Positions 1 to 8,191 of a DNA stretch of 64,000 bases are shown here, piece by piece. Under the pieces are notes generated by a model. It was not told the origin of the DNA and made no database searches. It saw nothing but the letters and a program-made list of their open reading frames with translations. The translations under genes were made by a program, and so were the position numbers. Position 1 is the first letter of the stretch. Every line of letters starts with the position of its first letter. This DNA comes from Microbacterium sp. AG238 (GTDB lineage: Bacteria > Actinomycetota > Actinomycetes > Actinomycetales > Microbacteriaceae): contig NZ_RAQC01000001.1 of the NCBI RefSeq assembly GCF_003610405.1, forward strand, positions 1,054,001 to 1,118,000, written 5' to 3'.

Positions 1-713
1 TGAACGGAGGCGAGGTCGTCGAGGCGCCCGGATGCGAAGAAGACGTCTCCCGCGCCGAAGACGGCGCCGCGCGCGGCGTCCGCCGTCACGACGTCGTATC
101 CGCGGATGCGGCCGGCATCCACTCCGGCCTCGCGGGCGAGCTCGCCCAGCAGGTCGGCTGACTCGGCCGAGCCCAGCCCCCACACGGGTTGCGTCTGCGT
201 CTGCTTGTCGAGGGCGAGATGGTCGTTGGCCTCGCGATCGAGATGGATGGCGAGCTGGGGAAGACGGAGCAGCGGTCCCGTCGCGGTGAGCACCGAGGTG
301 CCGTCATCCAGCACGAGGCGACCGGCCAGTCGCAGTTCGCGGTCGAGCCAGGAGTTCAGCAGCGGCCCGCCGTAGACCTCGACACCGGCCTGCAGCCAGC
401 CGAGGCGGCCGGTGGTGGGTCGGGGCTTGAGCTTGAAAGCGGGCGAGTCGCTGTGCGCGCCGAACACCCGCACGGGTGTCACGGCGGTCGCGGATGCCGG
501 CACGATCCACGCGAGCACGGCACCGTCGCGCACCACCACGTACCGCCCGCCGGGCTGTTCCGGCCAGCGCTCGTCCTCCGACAGCGGGGTGAACCCGGCG
601 GCGACGAGGCGACGAGCGACATCGGCGGCGGCGTGGAAGCTCGACGGCGACGCTGCGACGAAGTCGGCGAGGTCGTCGACGTGGGAGCGGGCGGCGGCGG
701 TGACGGCAGACAC
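1..713 (-). CDS. M18 family aminopeptidase, N-terminal part
   Basis: Partial gene: 237 residues are present and the reading frame runs off the left edge. GTG at 713 is chosen because AGGAGT lies five bases upstream; the ATG at 744 is in another frame. An ASPSSFHAA segment near residue 21 and H-S-D-S-P at 87-91 match M18 metallo-aminopeptidases, where this His is a metal ligand. The family removes N-terminal residues, often acidic ones, from peptides in the cytosol as large oligomers. The remaining metal ligands would lie outside the window. It is transcribed away from the M15 peptidase gene, which lies just upstream on the same strand. Confidence 0.85.
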   Translation of the reverse strand, partial: MSAVTAAARSHVDDLADFVAASPSSFHAAADVARRLVAAGFTPLSEDERWPEQPGGRYVVVRDGAVLAWIVPASATAVTPVRVFGAHSDSPAFKLKPRPTTGRLGWLQAGVEVYGGPLLNSWLDRELRLAGRLVLDDGTSVLTATGPLLRLPQLAIHLDREANDHLALDKQTQTQPVWGLGSAESADLLGELAREAGVDAGRIRGYDVVTADAARGAVFGAGDVFFASGRLDDLASV

Positions 714-777
714 GGTGACTCCTGGATCGTTGGGGGCCTGCATCGATCGTAGGCGCACCCGCCGCCGCATCCCGGGC

Positions 778-1473
778 TCAGCCGTTGGCATCGGTGCGCA
801 TGGGCGGGCACTCCGTGCCGGGCGCAGTGGCCAGCTCGAAGTGCCACGGCTCGTTGCCGTAGGTCTGGCAGATGCCGAACTCCGACCCGTACGAGATCAG
901 CCAGTACTGCGCGTCGACGGGTCCGATGTCGATGGCGTCGCCGCTGACGTGGCGCGACTGCTCGGGGGTGGCGACGTAGGCGCGGGCGGTCTCCTCCCCC
1001 ACCGACGCGATGCGGGCATCGAGAAGCCACTGCTGGTACGCCGCGCTGCGCCATCCGCTCGTCACCCCGAGGTGGATGCCGTCGTCGGCGGCGCGCGCTT
1101 CCGCGGCGCGCATCGCCCCCAGCAGTTCGGGGTCGAGTCGCGAGATGGCGGGTAGATCGTCGTCCCACAGGCTGATCTGCACGCCGTCCTCGATGAACCC
1201 GTCATCGGCCGTCGGCGAGAACGCCAGGCCCGGGAGCACCGGCGGCATCGGCGGCAGCTGCAGGCCCGTCGCACCCGCGAGCGCACCGGTGACGGTCGCC
1301 CCGAGAGCCGCCGCGCCCGCGACGGCGACCGCGGCGAGAGCGAGGCGACGACGACGAACACGGCGGGATGCCCGCGCTCGCGGACGCGGCGGCACGAAGG
1401 TCGCTCGCCGTGCGGACTCGATCGTCGGCAGCGCGAGCGGGCGGGGCGGAATCGAGGGGGAAGGAGTGCTCAT
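778..1473 (-). CDS. M15 family D-alanyl-D-alanine carboxypeptidase (VanY-like)
   Basis: A 231-residue protein with an Arg-rich N terminus and one hydrophobic segment near residues 45-65, so probably a membrane-anchored or secreted enzyme. The catalytic zinc signature is complete: S-R-H-V-S-G-D-A-I-D (the SxHxxGxAxD motif) followed by E-P-W-H-F-E near the C terminus. SGWRS upstream of these is also typical. The family trims the terminal D-Ala of peptidoglycan stem peptides at the cell surface. ATG at 1473 is preferred over an upstream in-frame start at 1488 because of the AG-rich context and normal length. It is divergent from the response-regulator gene. Confidence 0.88.
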   Translation of the reverse strand: MSTPSPSIPPRPLALPTIESARRATFVPPRPRARASRRVRRRRLALAAVAVAGAAALGATVTGALAGATGLQLPPMPPVLPGLAFSPTADDGFIEDGVQISLWDDDLPAISRLDPELLGAMRAAEARAADDGIHLGVTSGWRSAAYQQWLLDARIASVGEETARAYVATPEQSRHVSGDAIDIGPVDAQYWLISYGSEFGICQTYGNEPWHFELATAPGTECPPMRTDANG

Positions 1474-1559
1474 GCCTCCAGAGCACACGAGCGGATGTTG
1501 CCACGACGTCGCCGATTCCGCATACGCCGGCGATATACGCGCCCGCCTATCCTGAGGCC

Positions 1560-2228
1560 ATGCGTGTGCTGATCGTCGAGGACGAGCTGTTCCTCGCCGA
1601 GGCGATCCGCGACGGACTGCGCCTCGAGGCGATCTCCGCCGACCTCGCCGCCGACGGGGAGACCGCGCTGGAACAGCTGGCGATCACCGCATACGACGTC
1701 GTCGTGCTCGACCGCGACATCCCGGGCCCGAACGGCGACGAGATCGCCCGGCTCCTCTCGCAGCGCCCCGAGGCTCCACGCATCCTCATGCTCACGGCGG
1801 CGGACCGGCTCGACGACAAGGCCTCGGGCTTCGAGTCCGGCGCGGACGACTACCTCACCAAGCCGTTCGCGATGCGCGAGCTCGTGCTGCGGCTGCGCGC
1901 TCTGGCCAGGCGGTCGGCGAACGCCGCTCCCCCGATCCGCGAGTTCGGCGACGTCCGACTCGACCCGTTCCGACGCGAGGTCTACCGAGACGGACGCTAC
2001 GTCGCCCTGACGCGGAAGCAGTTCGCCGTGCTCGAGGTGCTCCTCAGCGCCGGAGGCGGGGTCATCAGCGCCGAGACGCTGCTCGAACGCGCCTGGGACG
2101 AGAATGCCGACCCGTTCACGAACGCGGTGCGCATCACGATCTCCACGCTGCGCAAACGACTCGGCGAGCCCTGGGTCATCGAGACGGTGGCGGGCGTCGG
2201 GTACCGGATGTCGGACCCCGCACCGTGA
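1560..2228 (+). CDS. OmpR-family response regulator
   Basis: A 222-residue two-domain regulator. The receiver domain (about 1-115) has the acidic pair at E7/D8, the phospho-acceptor D51 in VVVLDRDIPG, and a T-K-P-F lysine motif. The C-terminal winged helix (about 125-220) has the usual ALTRKQFAVLEVL and TLRKRLGEPWVIETVAGVGY patterns. The start has TATCCT six bases before ATG and no ribosome-binding site, so the mRNA is probably leaderless. The gene overlaps the following histidine kinase by four bases (GTGA), so the two form one operon. The stimulus is unknown. Confidence 0.92.
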   Translation: MRVLIVEDELFLAEAIRDGLRLEAISADLAADGETALEQLAITAYDVVVLDRDIPGPNGDEIARLLSQRPEAPRILMLTAADRLDDKASGFESGADDYLTKPFAMRELVLRLRALARRSANAAPPIREFGDVRLDPFRREVYRDGRYVALTRKQFAVLEVLLSAGGGVISAETLLERAWDENADPFTNAVRITISTLRKRLGEPWVIETVAGVGYRMSDPAP

Positions 2229-3328
2229 TCGCCCGCCGCCGCGGGCTCTCCCTGCGGGTCTCGCTCACCCTCAGCTACGCCGGTTTCCTGGTCGTCGCGG
2301 GCGCGGTGCTCTTCGGCGTCGGGCTCCTGGCCCTGCGGTTCGTGCCGAGCGGCGACCTGTTGAGCCAGTCCACCGGCGGCTGGGCGCCCGGACGCGGCGA
2401 CCTCACCGACGTCTTCGTGAAGTACGCATGGTGGGCTCTGGCCGCACTGGTGGTCGTCGGCCTGGTCGGCGGGTGGTTCCTCTCGGGATGGATGCTCGCC
2501 CCGCTCGGGCGCATCACCGACGTCGTCGGACGAGCCGATGCGGCCACGCTCCACCGCCGGATCGCCCTCCGCGGACGCCGGAACGAGCTCACCGACCTCG
2601 CCGACGCCTTCGACGACATGCTCGACCGGATCGAGCGGGCGGTCGCCGAGGAATCGCGCTTCGCGGCGAACGCGTCGCATGAGCTGCGCACTCCGCATGC
2701 CGTCATCCGGACGATCGTCGAGGTCGCCCGCGCCGATCCGGACGGGCGCGACGTCGACCTCGTTCTGAGCAGGATCGCCCAGACCAACGAATGGGCGATC
2801 GTGACGACCGAGGCGTTGCTCGAGCTCGCGCGTGCCGGCCGAGCCGGTCTGACTTTCGAGCCCGTCGACCTCGCGGAGGTCGCCCAGCGGGTCGTCGCCG
2901 ACGCGCGCGAGATCGAGCTCACGGCACCGCGCCGCACATCACCGAGCATCCGGCTGGAGTCGGGCCCGGCGATCGCGCGCGGCAACGCCGCCCTTCTCGG
3001 GCAGCTCGTGTCGAATCTCGTCACGAATGCGCTCCTCCACAACCTCCCCGACGGCGGCGAGGTCGCGGTGCGCACACGGACGGCGCCGGACGGTTCGGCG
3101 CTGCTCGAGATCGTGAACACCGGACCCGACCTCGATCCGGCTCGCGTCGCGACACTGACCGAGCCGTTCGTCCGGGCGGGCGACCGCACCCGCGCGGCAT
3201 CCGACCGCGGCGTCGGTCTCGGGCTGACCATCGTCTCGGCCATCGTCCGCAGCCACCGCGGCGATCTGCTCATCACCCCGCGCGACGGCGGAGGCCTGTT
3301 CGTGCGCGTGGCGCTGCCGAGCGCCTGA
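2225..3328 (+). CDS. sensor histidine kinase
   Basis: A 367-residue partner of the upstream response regulator, starting at GTG inside its stop codon. Membrane helices lie near 12-38 and 68-90 with a short extracytoplasmic loop of about 30 residues, then a HAMP domain (about 91-145). The H box is A-S-H-E-L-R-T-P-H-A-V with His152; most family members have Leu after the Pro, here it is His. The ATPase domain has a LVSNLVTNAL N box and a GVGLGLTIV G box. The small sensor loop leaves the ligand open. It ends a few bases before the convergent zinc-finger gene. Confidence 0.92.
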   Translation: MIARRRGLSLRVSLTLSYAGFLVVAGAVLFGVGLLALRFVPSGDLLSQSTGGWAPGRGDLTDVFVKYAWWALAALVVVGLVGGWFLSGWMLAPLGRITDVVGRADAATLHRRIALRGRRNELTDLADAFDDMLDRIERAVAEESRFAANASHELRTPHAVIRTIVEVARADPDGRDVDLVLSRIAQTNEWAIVTTEALLELARAGRAGLTFEPVDLAEVAQRVVADAREIELTAPRRTSPSIRLESGPAIARGNAALLGQLVSNLVTNALLHNLPDGGEVAVRTRTAPDGSALLEIVNTGPDLDPARVATLTEPFVRAGDRTRAASDRGVGLGLTIVSAIVRSHRGDLLITPRDGGGLFVRVALPSA

Positions 3329-3334
3329 TCGGCC

Positions 3335-3643
3335 TCAGGCGGTCTCGGCCCGGCTCTGGCACTCGATGCATGCCGGCGCGTACGGCACCGCTTCCAGTCG
3401 CGCCGGTGCGATCGCCCGCCCGCATCCGACGCACCGGCCGTACGAGCCCGAGCGAACGCGGTCGAGCGCCTCGGTGATCAGAGTGATCGTCGCGCGGTGC
3501 GATGCGGCGGTCTGGTAGGCCACCGGGTCGACGGAGGGAACAGCGCGGGGCTCGATGTCCTGCAGCAGCTCACGGCGCTCGGCGAGCAGCGCCTCGAGGC
3601 GCATTCGCACGTCGCTCGAGGTCGCTTCAGCGGTCTTTTCCAT
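3335..3643 (-). CDS. TraR/DksA-type C4 zinc-finger protein
   Basis: A 102-residue protein: an N-terminal helical region (1-70) followed by a C-V-G-C ... C-I-E-C zinc finger (about 72-97), the arrangement of DksA/TraR proteins that bind in the RNA polymerase secondary channel. It lacks the long coiled coil of true DksA, so the role in ppGpp-type control is not certain. ATG at 3643 follows GGAAG; an earlier in-frame start at 3760 would lie upstream of the promoter and is rejected. Its mRNA probably has an 80-base leader with a strong hairpin. Confidence 0.8.
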   Translation of the reverse strand: MEKTAEATSSDVRMRLEALLAERRELLQDIEPRAVPSVDPVAYQTAASHRATITLITEALDRVRSGSYGRCVGCGRAIAPARLEAVPYAPACIECQSRAETA

Positions 3644-3678
3644 TTTTCTTCCGTTCTGCTTTTCAGGGTGCACCAAAA

Positions 3679-3716
3679 GCCCCGGTCTCGAGCCCGCAAA
3701 GGCGAGACGACGGGGC
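3679..3716 (-). promoter_or_regulatory. 5' leader hairpin of the zinc-finger gene
   Basis: Left arm GCCCCG plus GTCTCG (3679-3690) pairs with CGAGAC plus CGGGGC (3703-3708 and 3711-3716), leaving a two-base bulge. It lies between the predicted start of transcription near 3720 and the ribosome-binding site at about 3650, so it is part of the untranslated leader. It could stabilise the mRNA or tune its translation; no known riboswitch is recognised. Confidence 0.5.
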
Positions 3717-3727
3717 GGTGACCACCA

Positions 3728-3755
3728 ACCATAGCCACACCGCACAAAAAAGCAA
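3728..3755 (-). promoter_or_regulatory. promoter of the zinc-finger gene
   Basis: On the minus strand TTGCTT (3755-3750) is followed after 16 bases by TATGGT (3733-3728), a plausible housekeeping-sigma promoter in an unusually AT-rich stretch. Confidence 0.5.
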
Positions 3756-3784
3756 GTCACGGGAATCGGCGACCGAAAACCGAT

Positions 3785-3812
3785 TTGACTTCCCTTTTTT
3801 CCGGGCTATGGT
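3785..3812 (+). promoter_or_regulatory. promoter of the 44-residue basic protein gene
   Basis: TTGACT (3785-3790), 16 bases, TATGGT (3807-3812). The -10 hexamer is identical to that of the divergent zinc-finger promoter, and the ribosome-binding site GAGGGGAAG with ATG at 3852 follows. Confidence 0.55.
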
Positions 3813-3851
3813 CGGGAGTCACACGCCAGCCACGAGGGGAAGCGAGTTCTC

Positions 3852-3986
3852 ATGTCGACGAAAACACCACGCACACGAGGCGACAAAAAGGCGCCGCAAT
3901 TGACGTTGAAGGAAAAGCGCGCAGCCAAGCGCGAGAAGCAGGATGACGGCGCGTTCCTGAAGCCGCGCAAGGGATCCGCTCGCTGA
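3852..3986 (+). CDS. small, very basic 44-residue protein
   Basis: The reading frame MSTKTPRTRGDKK... to ...LKPRKGSAR is supported by a GAGGGGAAG ribosome-binding site and its own promoter. About one third of the residues are Lys or Arg and there is no hydrophobic segment, so it is probably a nucleic-acid-binding or ribosome-associated small protein. I do not recognise a named family. It is followed by a GC hairpin that belongs to the next transcription unit. Short genes like this are easily missed by annotation pipelines. Confidence 0.7.
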   Translation: MSTKTPRTRGDKKAPQLTLKEKRAAKREKQDDGAFLKPRKGSAR

Positions 3987-4024
3987 CACCGCGAGCGCGC
4001 GTGCGGGATCCCCCGTGGCGCATC

Positions 4025-4072
4025 TCGAATCGATTCGATACACTGACCGACGGCGGCGCTCCGGCGCCGCCG
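4025..4072 (+). promoter_or_regulatory. palindromic operator, -10 box and leader hairpin before the MATE gene
   Basis: A perfect 14-bp palindrome TCGAATCGATTCGA (4025-4038) abuts a TACACT -10 hexamer (4039-4044). Just after the expected transcription start lies the hairpin CGGCGGCGC/GCGCCGCCG (4051-4059 and 4064-4072). This looks like an operator controlling the efflux gene at 4107. The hairpin may instead terminate transcription from upstream. Confidence 0.5.
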
Positions 4073-4106
4073 TTGTCGTGCCCGCATCTTCTCGAAAGCC
4101 ACCGCG

Positions 4107-5609
4107 ATGTCCCGCACCCTCACCACCGGCAGCCCCTGGCGCGTCATCCTCGCGTTCTCGGTGCCCCTTCTGATCGGCAACGTGGTGCAGCAGATGTACC
4201 ACATCGTCGATGCGGTGGTGGTGGGCCGCTGGCTCGGGGTCGACGCGCTCGCGGCCGTCGGCGCGACGGGTTCGATGCTGTTCCTGCTCATCGGTTTCGC
4301 GTGGGGGCTCACCTCGGGATTCGCGATCCCCACGGCGCAGGCTTTCGGGGCCGGCGACCACGCCGCCGTGCGCCGCTCGGTCGCAGCGGGGGCCACGCTG
4401 ACAGCCATCACGAGCGTCGTGCTCACCGTCGTGGCGCCGTTCCTCTCGCGACCACTGCTGCAACTCCTGCAGACGCCCCCGGAACTCCTCGACGACGCGA
4501 CGGCGTTCGCCGTCGTCAGCTTCCTCGGCGCGGGGGCGACGATGTTCTTCAACTACCTCGCGGCGATCATCCGTGCGATCGGCGACTCCCGCACGCCGCT
4601 GATCTTCCTGACGGTGGCCTGCGTCTTCAACGTCGTGCTCGTGGTGGTGATGGTCGGCCCGCTCGGGTGGGGCGTCGGCGGCGCCGCCCTCGCAACGGTC
4701 GTGTCGCAGGCACTGTCGGTGGGACTGTGCCTCGACTACATCCGGCGCCGTATCCCGGTTCTGCGCATGCGGCGCGCCGACTGGCGCATCACCCGAACCG
4801 ACCTCGCGCTGCACCTGCGGCTCGGCCTGCCCATGGGCTTCCAGGCGTCGATCATCGCCATCGGCACCCTCGCGGTGCAGGTCCGTCTCAACGAGCTCGG
4901 CGCCGACGCCGTCGCCGCCTACACGACCGCCTCACGTGTCGACGGCCTGGCGGTGGCCCTGCTGCAGTCGCTCGGCCTCGCCGTATCGATGTTCGTCGCT
5001 CAGAACTACGGCGGTGGGCGCCCCGACCGCATTCGTCAGGGCGTCGCGCAGGCGACCTGGATGGCCGTGATCGGCGCCGTCGGGCTCGGCGTGGTGCTCA
5101 TCACCTTCGGGGCGCCGCTGGTCCGGCTCTTCGTCGGCGACGGTTCGGACGGCGTCGTCTCCCTCGCCGCCCTCATGCTGATCATCAACGGGGCGACGTA
5201 CACCGCGCTGGGCGTTCTGTTCGTCTTTCGCGGGGCCCTGCAGGGACTCGGCCACACCCTCGTGCCGACCGTCACCGGCATCGTCGAGCTCGTCATGCGC
5301 GCCGGGGCGGCCGTGGTGCTCGGTGCGTTCCTGGGGTTCGCGGGAGTCGCATGGAGCAACCCCCTCGCGTGGCTGGGGGCGACCGTCATCCTCGTTCCGG
5401 CCTACCTCCGAGCCCGGCGCGAGCTCGCCGACATGCCCATCGCCCGCGCCGATCACATCAGCACGGCGACGACCCCCGTGCCCGTGGTCGGACCGGCGAG
5501 CGGCTCGATGGTCGTCGATGCCGTGGTCACCCAGCCCGTGCCTGTCATCCCCGACGCGCGGCGACGACGTCGCCCGCTCGCCGCCGCACTGCGCCGCGGC
5601 CGCGGCTGA
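4107..5609 (+). CDS. MATE family efflux transporter
   Basis: A 500-residue membrane protein with about 12 transmembrane helices in two similar halves; the start region TGSPWRVILAFSVPLLIGNVVQQ followed by VDAVVVGRWLG is characteristic of MATE (NorM/DinF-like) exporters, which pump cationic drugs or toxins out against a sodium or proton gradient. The C-terminal 70 residues are hydrophilic and end in a poly-Arg tail. It appears to be a single-gene unit with its own palindromic promoter site, and ends at a shared terminator facing the NYN gene. Confidence 0.92.
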   Translation: MSRTLTTGSPWRVILAFSVPLLIGNVVQQMYHIVDAVVVGRWLGVDALAAVGATGSMLFLLIGFAWGLTSGFAIPTAQAFGAGDHAAVRRSVAAGATLTAITSVVLTVVAPFLSRPLLQLLQTPPELLDDATAFAVVSFLGAGATMFFNYLAAIIRAIGDSRTPLIFLTVACVFNVVLVVVMVGPLGWGVGGAALATVVSQALSVGLCLDYIRRRIPVLRMRRADWRITRTDLALHLRLGLPMGFQASIIAIGTLAVQVRLNELGADAVAAYTTASRVDGLAVALLQSLGLAVSMFVAQNYGGGRPDRIRQGVAQATWMAVIGAVGLGVVLITFGAPLVRLFVGDGSDGVVSLAALMLIINGATYTALGVLFVFRGALQGLGHTLVPTVTGIVELVMRAGAAVVLGAFLGFAGVAWSNPLAWLGATVILVPAYLRARRELADMPIARADHISTATTPVPVVGPASGSMVVDAVVTQPVPVIPDARRRRRPLAAALRRGRG

Positions 5610-5632
5610 CCGGAACCCGCCCCGCGGTCAGC
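5605..5632. terminator. bidirectional hairpin between convergent genes
   Basis: GCTGACCG (5605-5612) pairs with CGGTCAGC (5625-5632). It overlaps the stop codons of the MATE gene and of the facing NYN gene, the usual place for a shared terminator. There is no U tract, as is common in actinobacteria. Confidence 0.5.
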
Positions 5633-7310
5633 TCGCCGACGAACCCGGCCGGGATGCGCGGCGCGGTGCCCGCTTGACGGGGGCGGATGCTGCCGCCGGA
5701 GCCGATGCGGCGTCGGCGGGCGCCTCGGCCGCAGGCTCGGCAGCCGGCTCGACCGGCGCCTCGGCAGCCGGAGCCTTGCGGCTGCGCGACGCGCGCTTCG
5801 GCCGGGCGGGCGCCTCGGAGTCCGACTCGCCCGACGGAGCCTCCGGGGCGCTGGTCCGGCTGCGCGACGCGCGCTTGGGCCGCGCGGGGGCCTCGGTCTC
5901 GGTCTCGACCGGCTGAGCGGTGCCGGTCTCCGGAAGCGACACGGATGCCGCGTCGGCGCTGGGCTCGGCGGCGGCCGGAGCAGCCGTCGCCGACGGTCCG
6001 TCGTCGTCCGCCGCGGACGCGGCACCGGTGCGGGCGGTCGTCGCCCGAGGGGTCCGCGTCTTCGCAACGCCGCTCTTCGGCGCCGTCTTGGTGGATGTCT
6101 TCCGCGCGGGCGTCTTCTTCGTACCCGCGCTGACCGCCACCGTCTCGCCTTCGGCCGGCGAAGCATCCGCAGAGCCGGTCGCCTCGTCACGGCTCTCGCC
6201 CTCCGGCGCATCCGCATCCGCGTCGGCATCCGCATCCGCGGACAGTGCCGCCGATGCCGTGGCGTTGGCGCGCGAGGCGGACGAGACCGCGTCGAGCGCG
6301 GCATCCAGAGCTGCGCCCAGAGTGAGCTGCTCGATCATCGGACGGCCTCCGCGCGCCGACGACCCGCTCGTCCCTTCGGCCGGGGCCGATTCCCGGGAGC
6401 TGTCGTCATGAGAATCCGCGCCGCCCTCCGGCACGGCCGAGGCGGCAGCCTCGGCGTCGGCTACCGCGCTCTTGGCACGCGACGACGGCTTGCGCCGCGA
6501 GCGCCCACCCGCGGACCCGGTCTCGACGTCGCCGCGACCCTTTGCAGGCGCATCCGCCGAGTCGTCCGAGGCCTTCGACCCCGACGTGCTCTTCGGGCGC
6601 AGGGACATGCCGCCCGGCTTCGACTCGATCGTGAACAGGCCCACGGCGCGGACGAGGTCCGACAGCTTCGCATAGCCCCAGTTCCGGGGGTCGAAGTCGG
6701 GCTGCTGCTTGCGCATGAGCTGACCGACGGTGCCGAGGTCGGACCAGCCGTCGTCGGCCGAGGCGGTCTCGGCGGCGCTGCGCAGGAGAGCGACGAGGCG
6801 CGCGTCGGCACGCAGCGCCGCCGCCGTCCAGCGCTCCGAGGTGGTCGATCGCGCGGCGTCCCGCTCGTCGACGACGCCGAGCACCTCGAGGTAGGTGAAC
6901 TGATCGCACGCGTTGCGGAAGGCCTCGGGCGTCTTGCGCTCACCGAAGCCGTACACGGTGACACCCTCTTCGCGGATTCGGGATGCCAGACGCGTGAAGT
7001 CGCTGTCGCTCGAGACGATGCAGAACCCCTGGAACCGTCGCGTGTACAGCAGATCCATCGCATCGATGATCAGAGCACTGTCGGTCGCGTTCTTGCCGGT
7101 GGTGTTGTCGAACTGCTGCATGGGCTGGATGACGTGCTCGCTCGCGGCGTCCTTCCATCCACGGAGCTGAGATTTGGTCCAGTCGCCGTAGACGCGCTTC
7201 ACCGAGGCCGTGCCGTAGGTCGCGATCTCGGCCAGCACCCCGCCGATGCGCGAGGGCGAGACGTTGTCGGCATCGACGAGGACGGCGAGGAGATCGCTCT
7301 GCTGAGGCAT
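5628..7310 (-). CDS. NYN (PIN-like) RNase domain and LOTUS domain protein with basic low-complexity tail
   Basis: 560 residues. Residues 1-145 form an NYN domain: VLVDADN, IDAMDLLY and SSDSDF supply the acidic residues expected in a metal-dependent RNase site. Residues about 165-245 match an OST-HTH/LOTUS domain (ALLRSAAE ... LMRKQQPDFDPRNWGYAKLSDLV). The rest is low complexity: acidic Ala/Glu/Asp stretches, an H1-histone-like K/P/A/T segment (KKTPARKTSTKTAPKS), and two copies of RPKRASRSR separated by Pro/Glu-rich spacers. NYN-LOTUS proteins are predicted to process RNA. The start ATG follows GGAGGT. It is probably a single gene. Confidence 0.87.
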   Translation of the reverse strand: MPQQSDLLAVLVDADNVSPSRIGGVLAEIATYGTASVKRVYGDWTKSQLRGWKDAASEHVIQPMQQFDNTTGKNATDSALIIDAMDLLYTRRFQGFCIVSSDSDFTRLASRIREEGVTVYGFGERKTPEAFRNACDQFTYLEVLGVVDERDAARSTTSERWTAAALRADARLVALLRSAAETASADDGWSDLGTVGQLMRKQQPDFDPRNWGYAKLSDLVRAVGLFTIESKPGGMSLRPKSTSGSKASDDSADAPAKGRGDVETGSAGGRSRRKPSSRAKSAVADAEAAASAVPEGGADSHDDSSRESAPAEGTSGSSARGGRPMIEQLTLGAALDAALDAVSSASRANATASAALSADADADADADAPEGESRDEATGSADASPAEGETVAVSAGTKKTPARKTSTKTAPKSGVAKTRTPRATTARTGAASAADDDGPSATAAPAAAEPSADAASVSLPETGTAQPVETETEAPARPKRASRSRTSAPEAPSGESDSEAPARPKRASRSRKAPAAEAPVEPAAEPAAEAPADAASAPAAASAPVKRAPRRASRPGSSAS

Positions 7311-7393
7311 ACCTCCAGCATGTCATTGACGAGGCTCGACAGCACTGTCAAGGCGCTCCCGCCCGTGCGCCGCCGGTCGTAGCGTGAGGTCCG

Positions 7394-8191
7394 ATGACAC
7401 TCGAATCCCGGCCCCTGCCCCACCGCCCGACCGTGTCGGTCGTGATCCCGGTGAAGGACGACGCCGTGATGCTGCGACGGTGTCTGCGCGCCCTCGCCGA
7501 ACAGACCGAGCCGCCCGACGAGATCGTCGTGGTCGACAACGGCTCGCGCGACGACTCCGCCGACGTCGCCCATGCCGCCGGCGCGCGCGTCGTCGAGTGC
7601 GCGGCCACCGGCATCCCCGCGGCGGCGGCGACGGGGTACGACCACGCGACCGGCGATCTCGTCCTGCGGCTGGATGCCGACTCGCTCCCCGCCCCGACCT
7701 GGATCGCCGACCTCTGCCGCGACTTCGCACGCAGGCCCGACATCGCCGTGCTGACCGGAGGCGCCCGCTTCGTCGACGGGCCGCGGGCGCTGCGACGCCC
7801 CCTCGCCGCGACGTACCTCGGGCTGTACGCGCTCCTGGGGTTCGCCGCGCTGGGCCATCTGCCGCTGTTCGGCTCGAACCTCGCCTTCCGGCGCACCGCG
7901 TGGCGGAGCGTCAGCACCGAGGTGCACCGCGCAGACGCCGAGGTGCACGACGACTTCGACCTCGCCTTCCACCTGGGCGGGCGTCACCGGATCGCATACT
8001 CGCGCCGCGCAGACATGGGGATCTCCATGCGCCCCTTCGACGATCGGCGCGCCTTCGGCACGCGCATCGCCCGGGGCTTCCACACCGTCGTCTCGCATTG
8101 GCCCGACGAGCTGCCGCACCGCCGCGTAGCTCGCCGGCTACGCCGCACGGGTCGCCACGACGTCACCCGCGCAGCGGAGGGGCGGCGATGA
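7394..8191 (+). CDS. family 2 glycosyltransferase
   Basis: 265 residues with a GT-A fold: TVSVVIPVKDD at the start of the domain, DNGSRDDS, and the metal-binding D-A-D in LRLDADSLP. One hydrophobic stretch near 150-170 suggests membrane association. GT2 enzymes move a sugar from a nucleotide sugar, but the acceptor is not deducible. TAGCGT lies eight bases before ATG with no ribosome-binding site, so it is probably leaderless. It overlaps the next gene by four bases (ATGA) and heads a three-gene operon. Confidence 0.85.
   Translation: MTLESRPLPHRPTVSVVIPVKDDAVMLRRCLRALAEQTEPPDEIVVVDNGSRDDSADVAHAAGARVVECAATGIPAAAATGYDHATGDLVLRLDADSLPAPTWIADLCRDFARRPDIAVLTGGARFVDGPRALRRPLAATYLGLYALLGFAALGHLPLFGSNLAFRRTAWRSVSTEVHRADAEVHDDFDLAFHLGGRHRIAYSRRADMGISMRPFDDRRAFGTRIARGFHTVVSHWPDELPHRRVARRLRRTGRHDVTRAAEGRR

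Noticed and set aside
2275..3276. A 333-codon frame antisense to the histidine kinase
   Set aside because: It is a low-complexity Arg/Ser/Ala translation overlapping a well-supported kinase gene.
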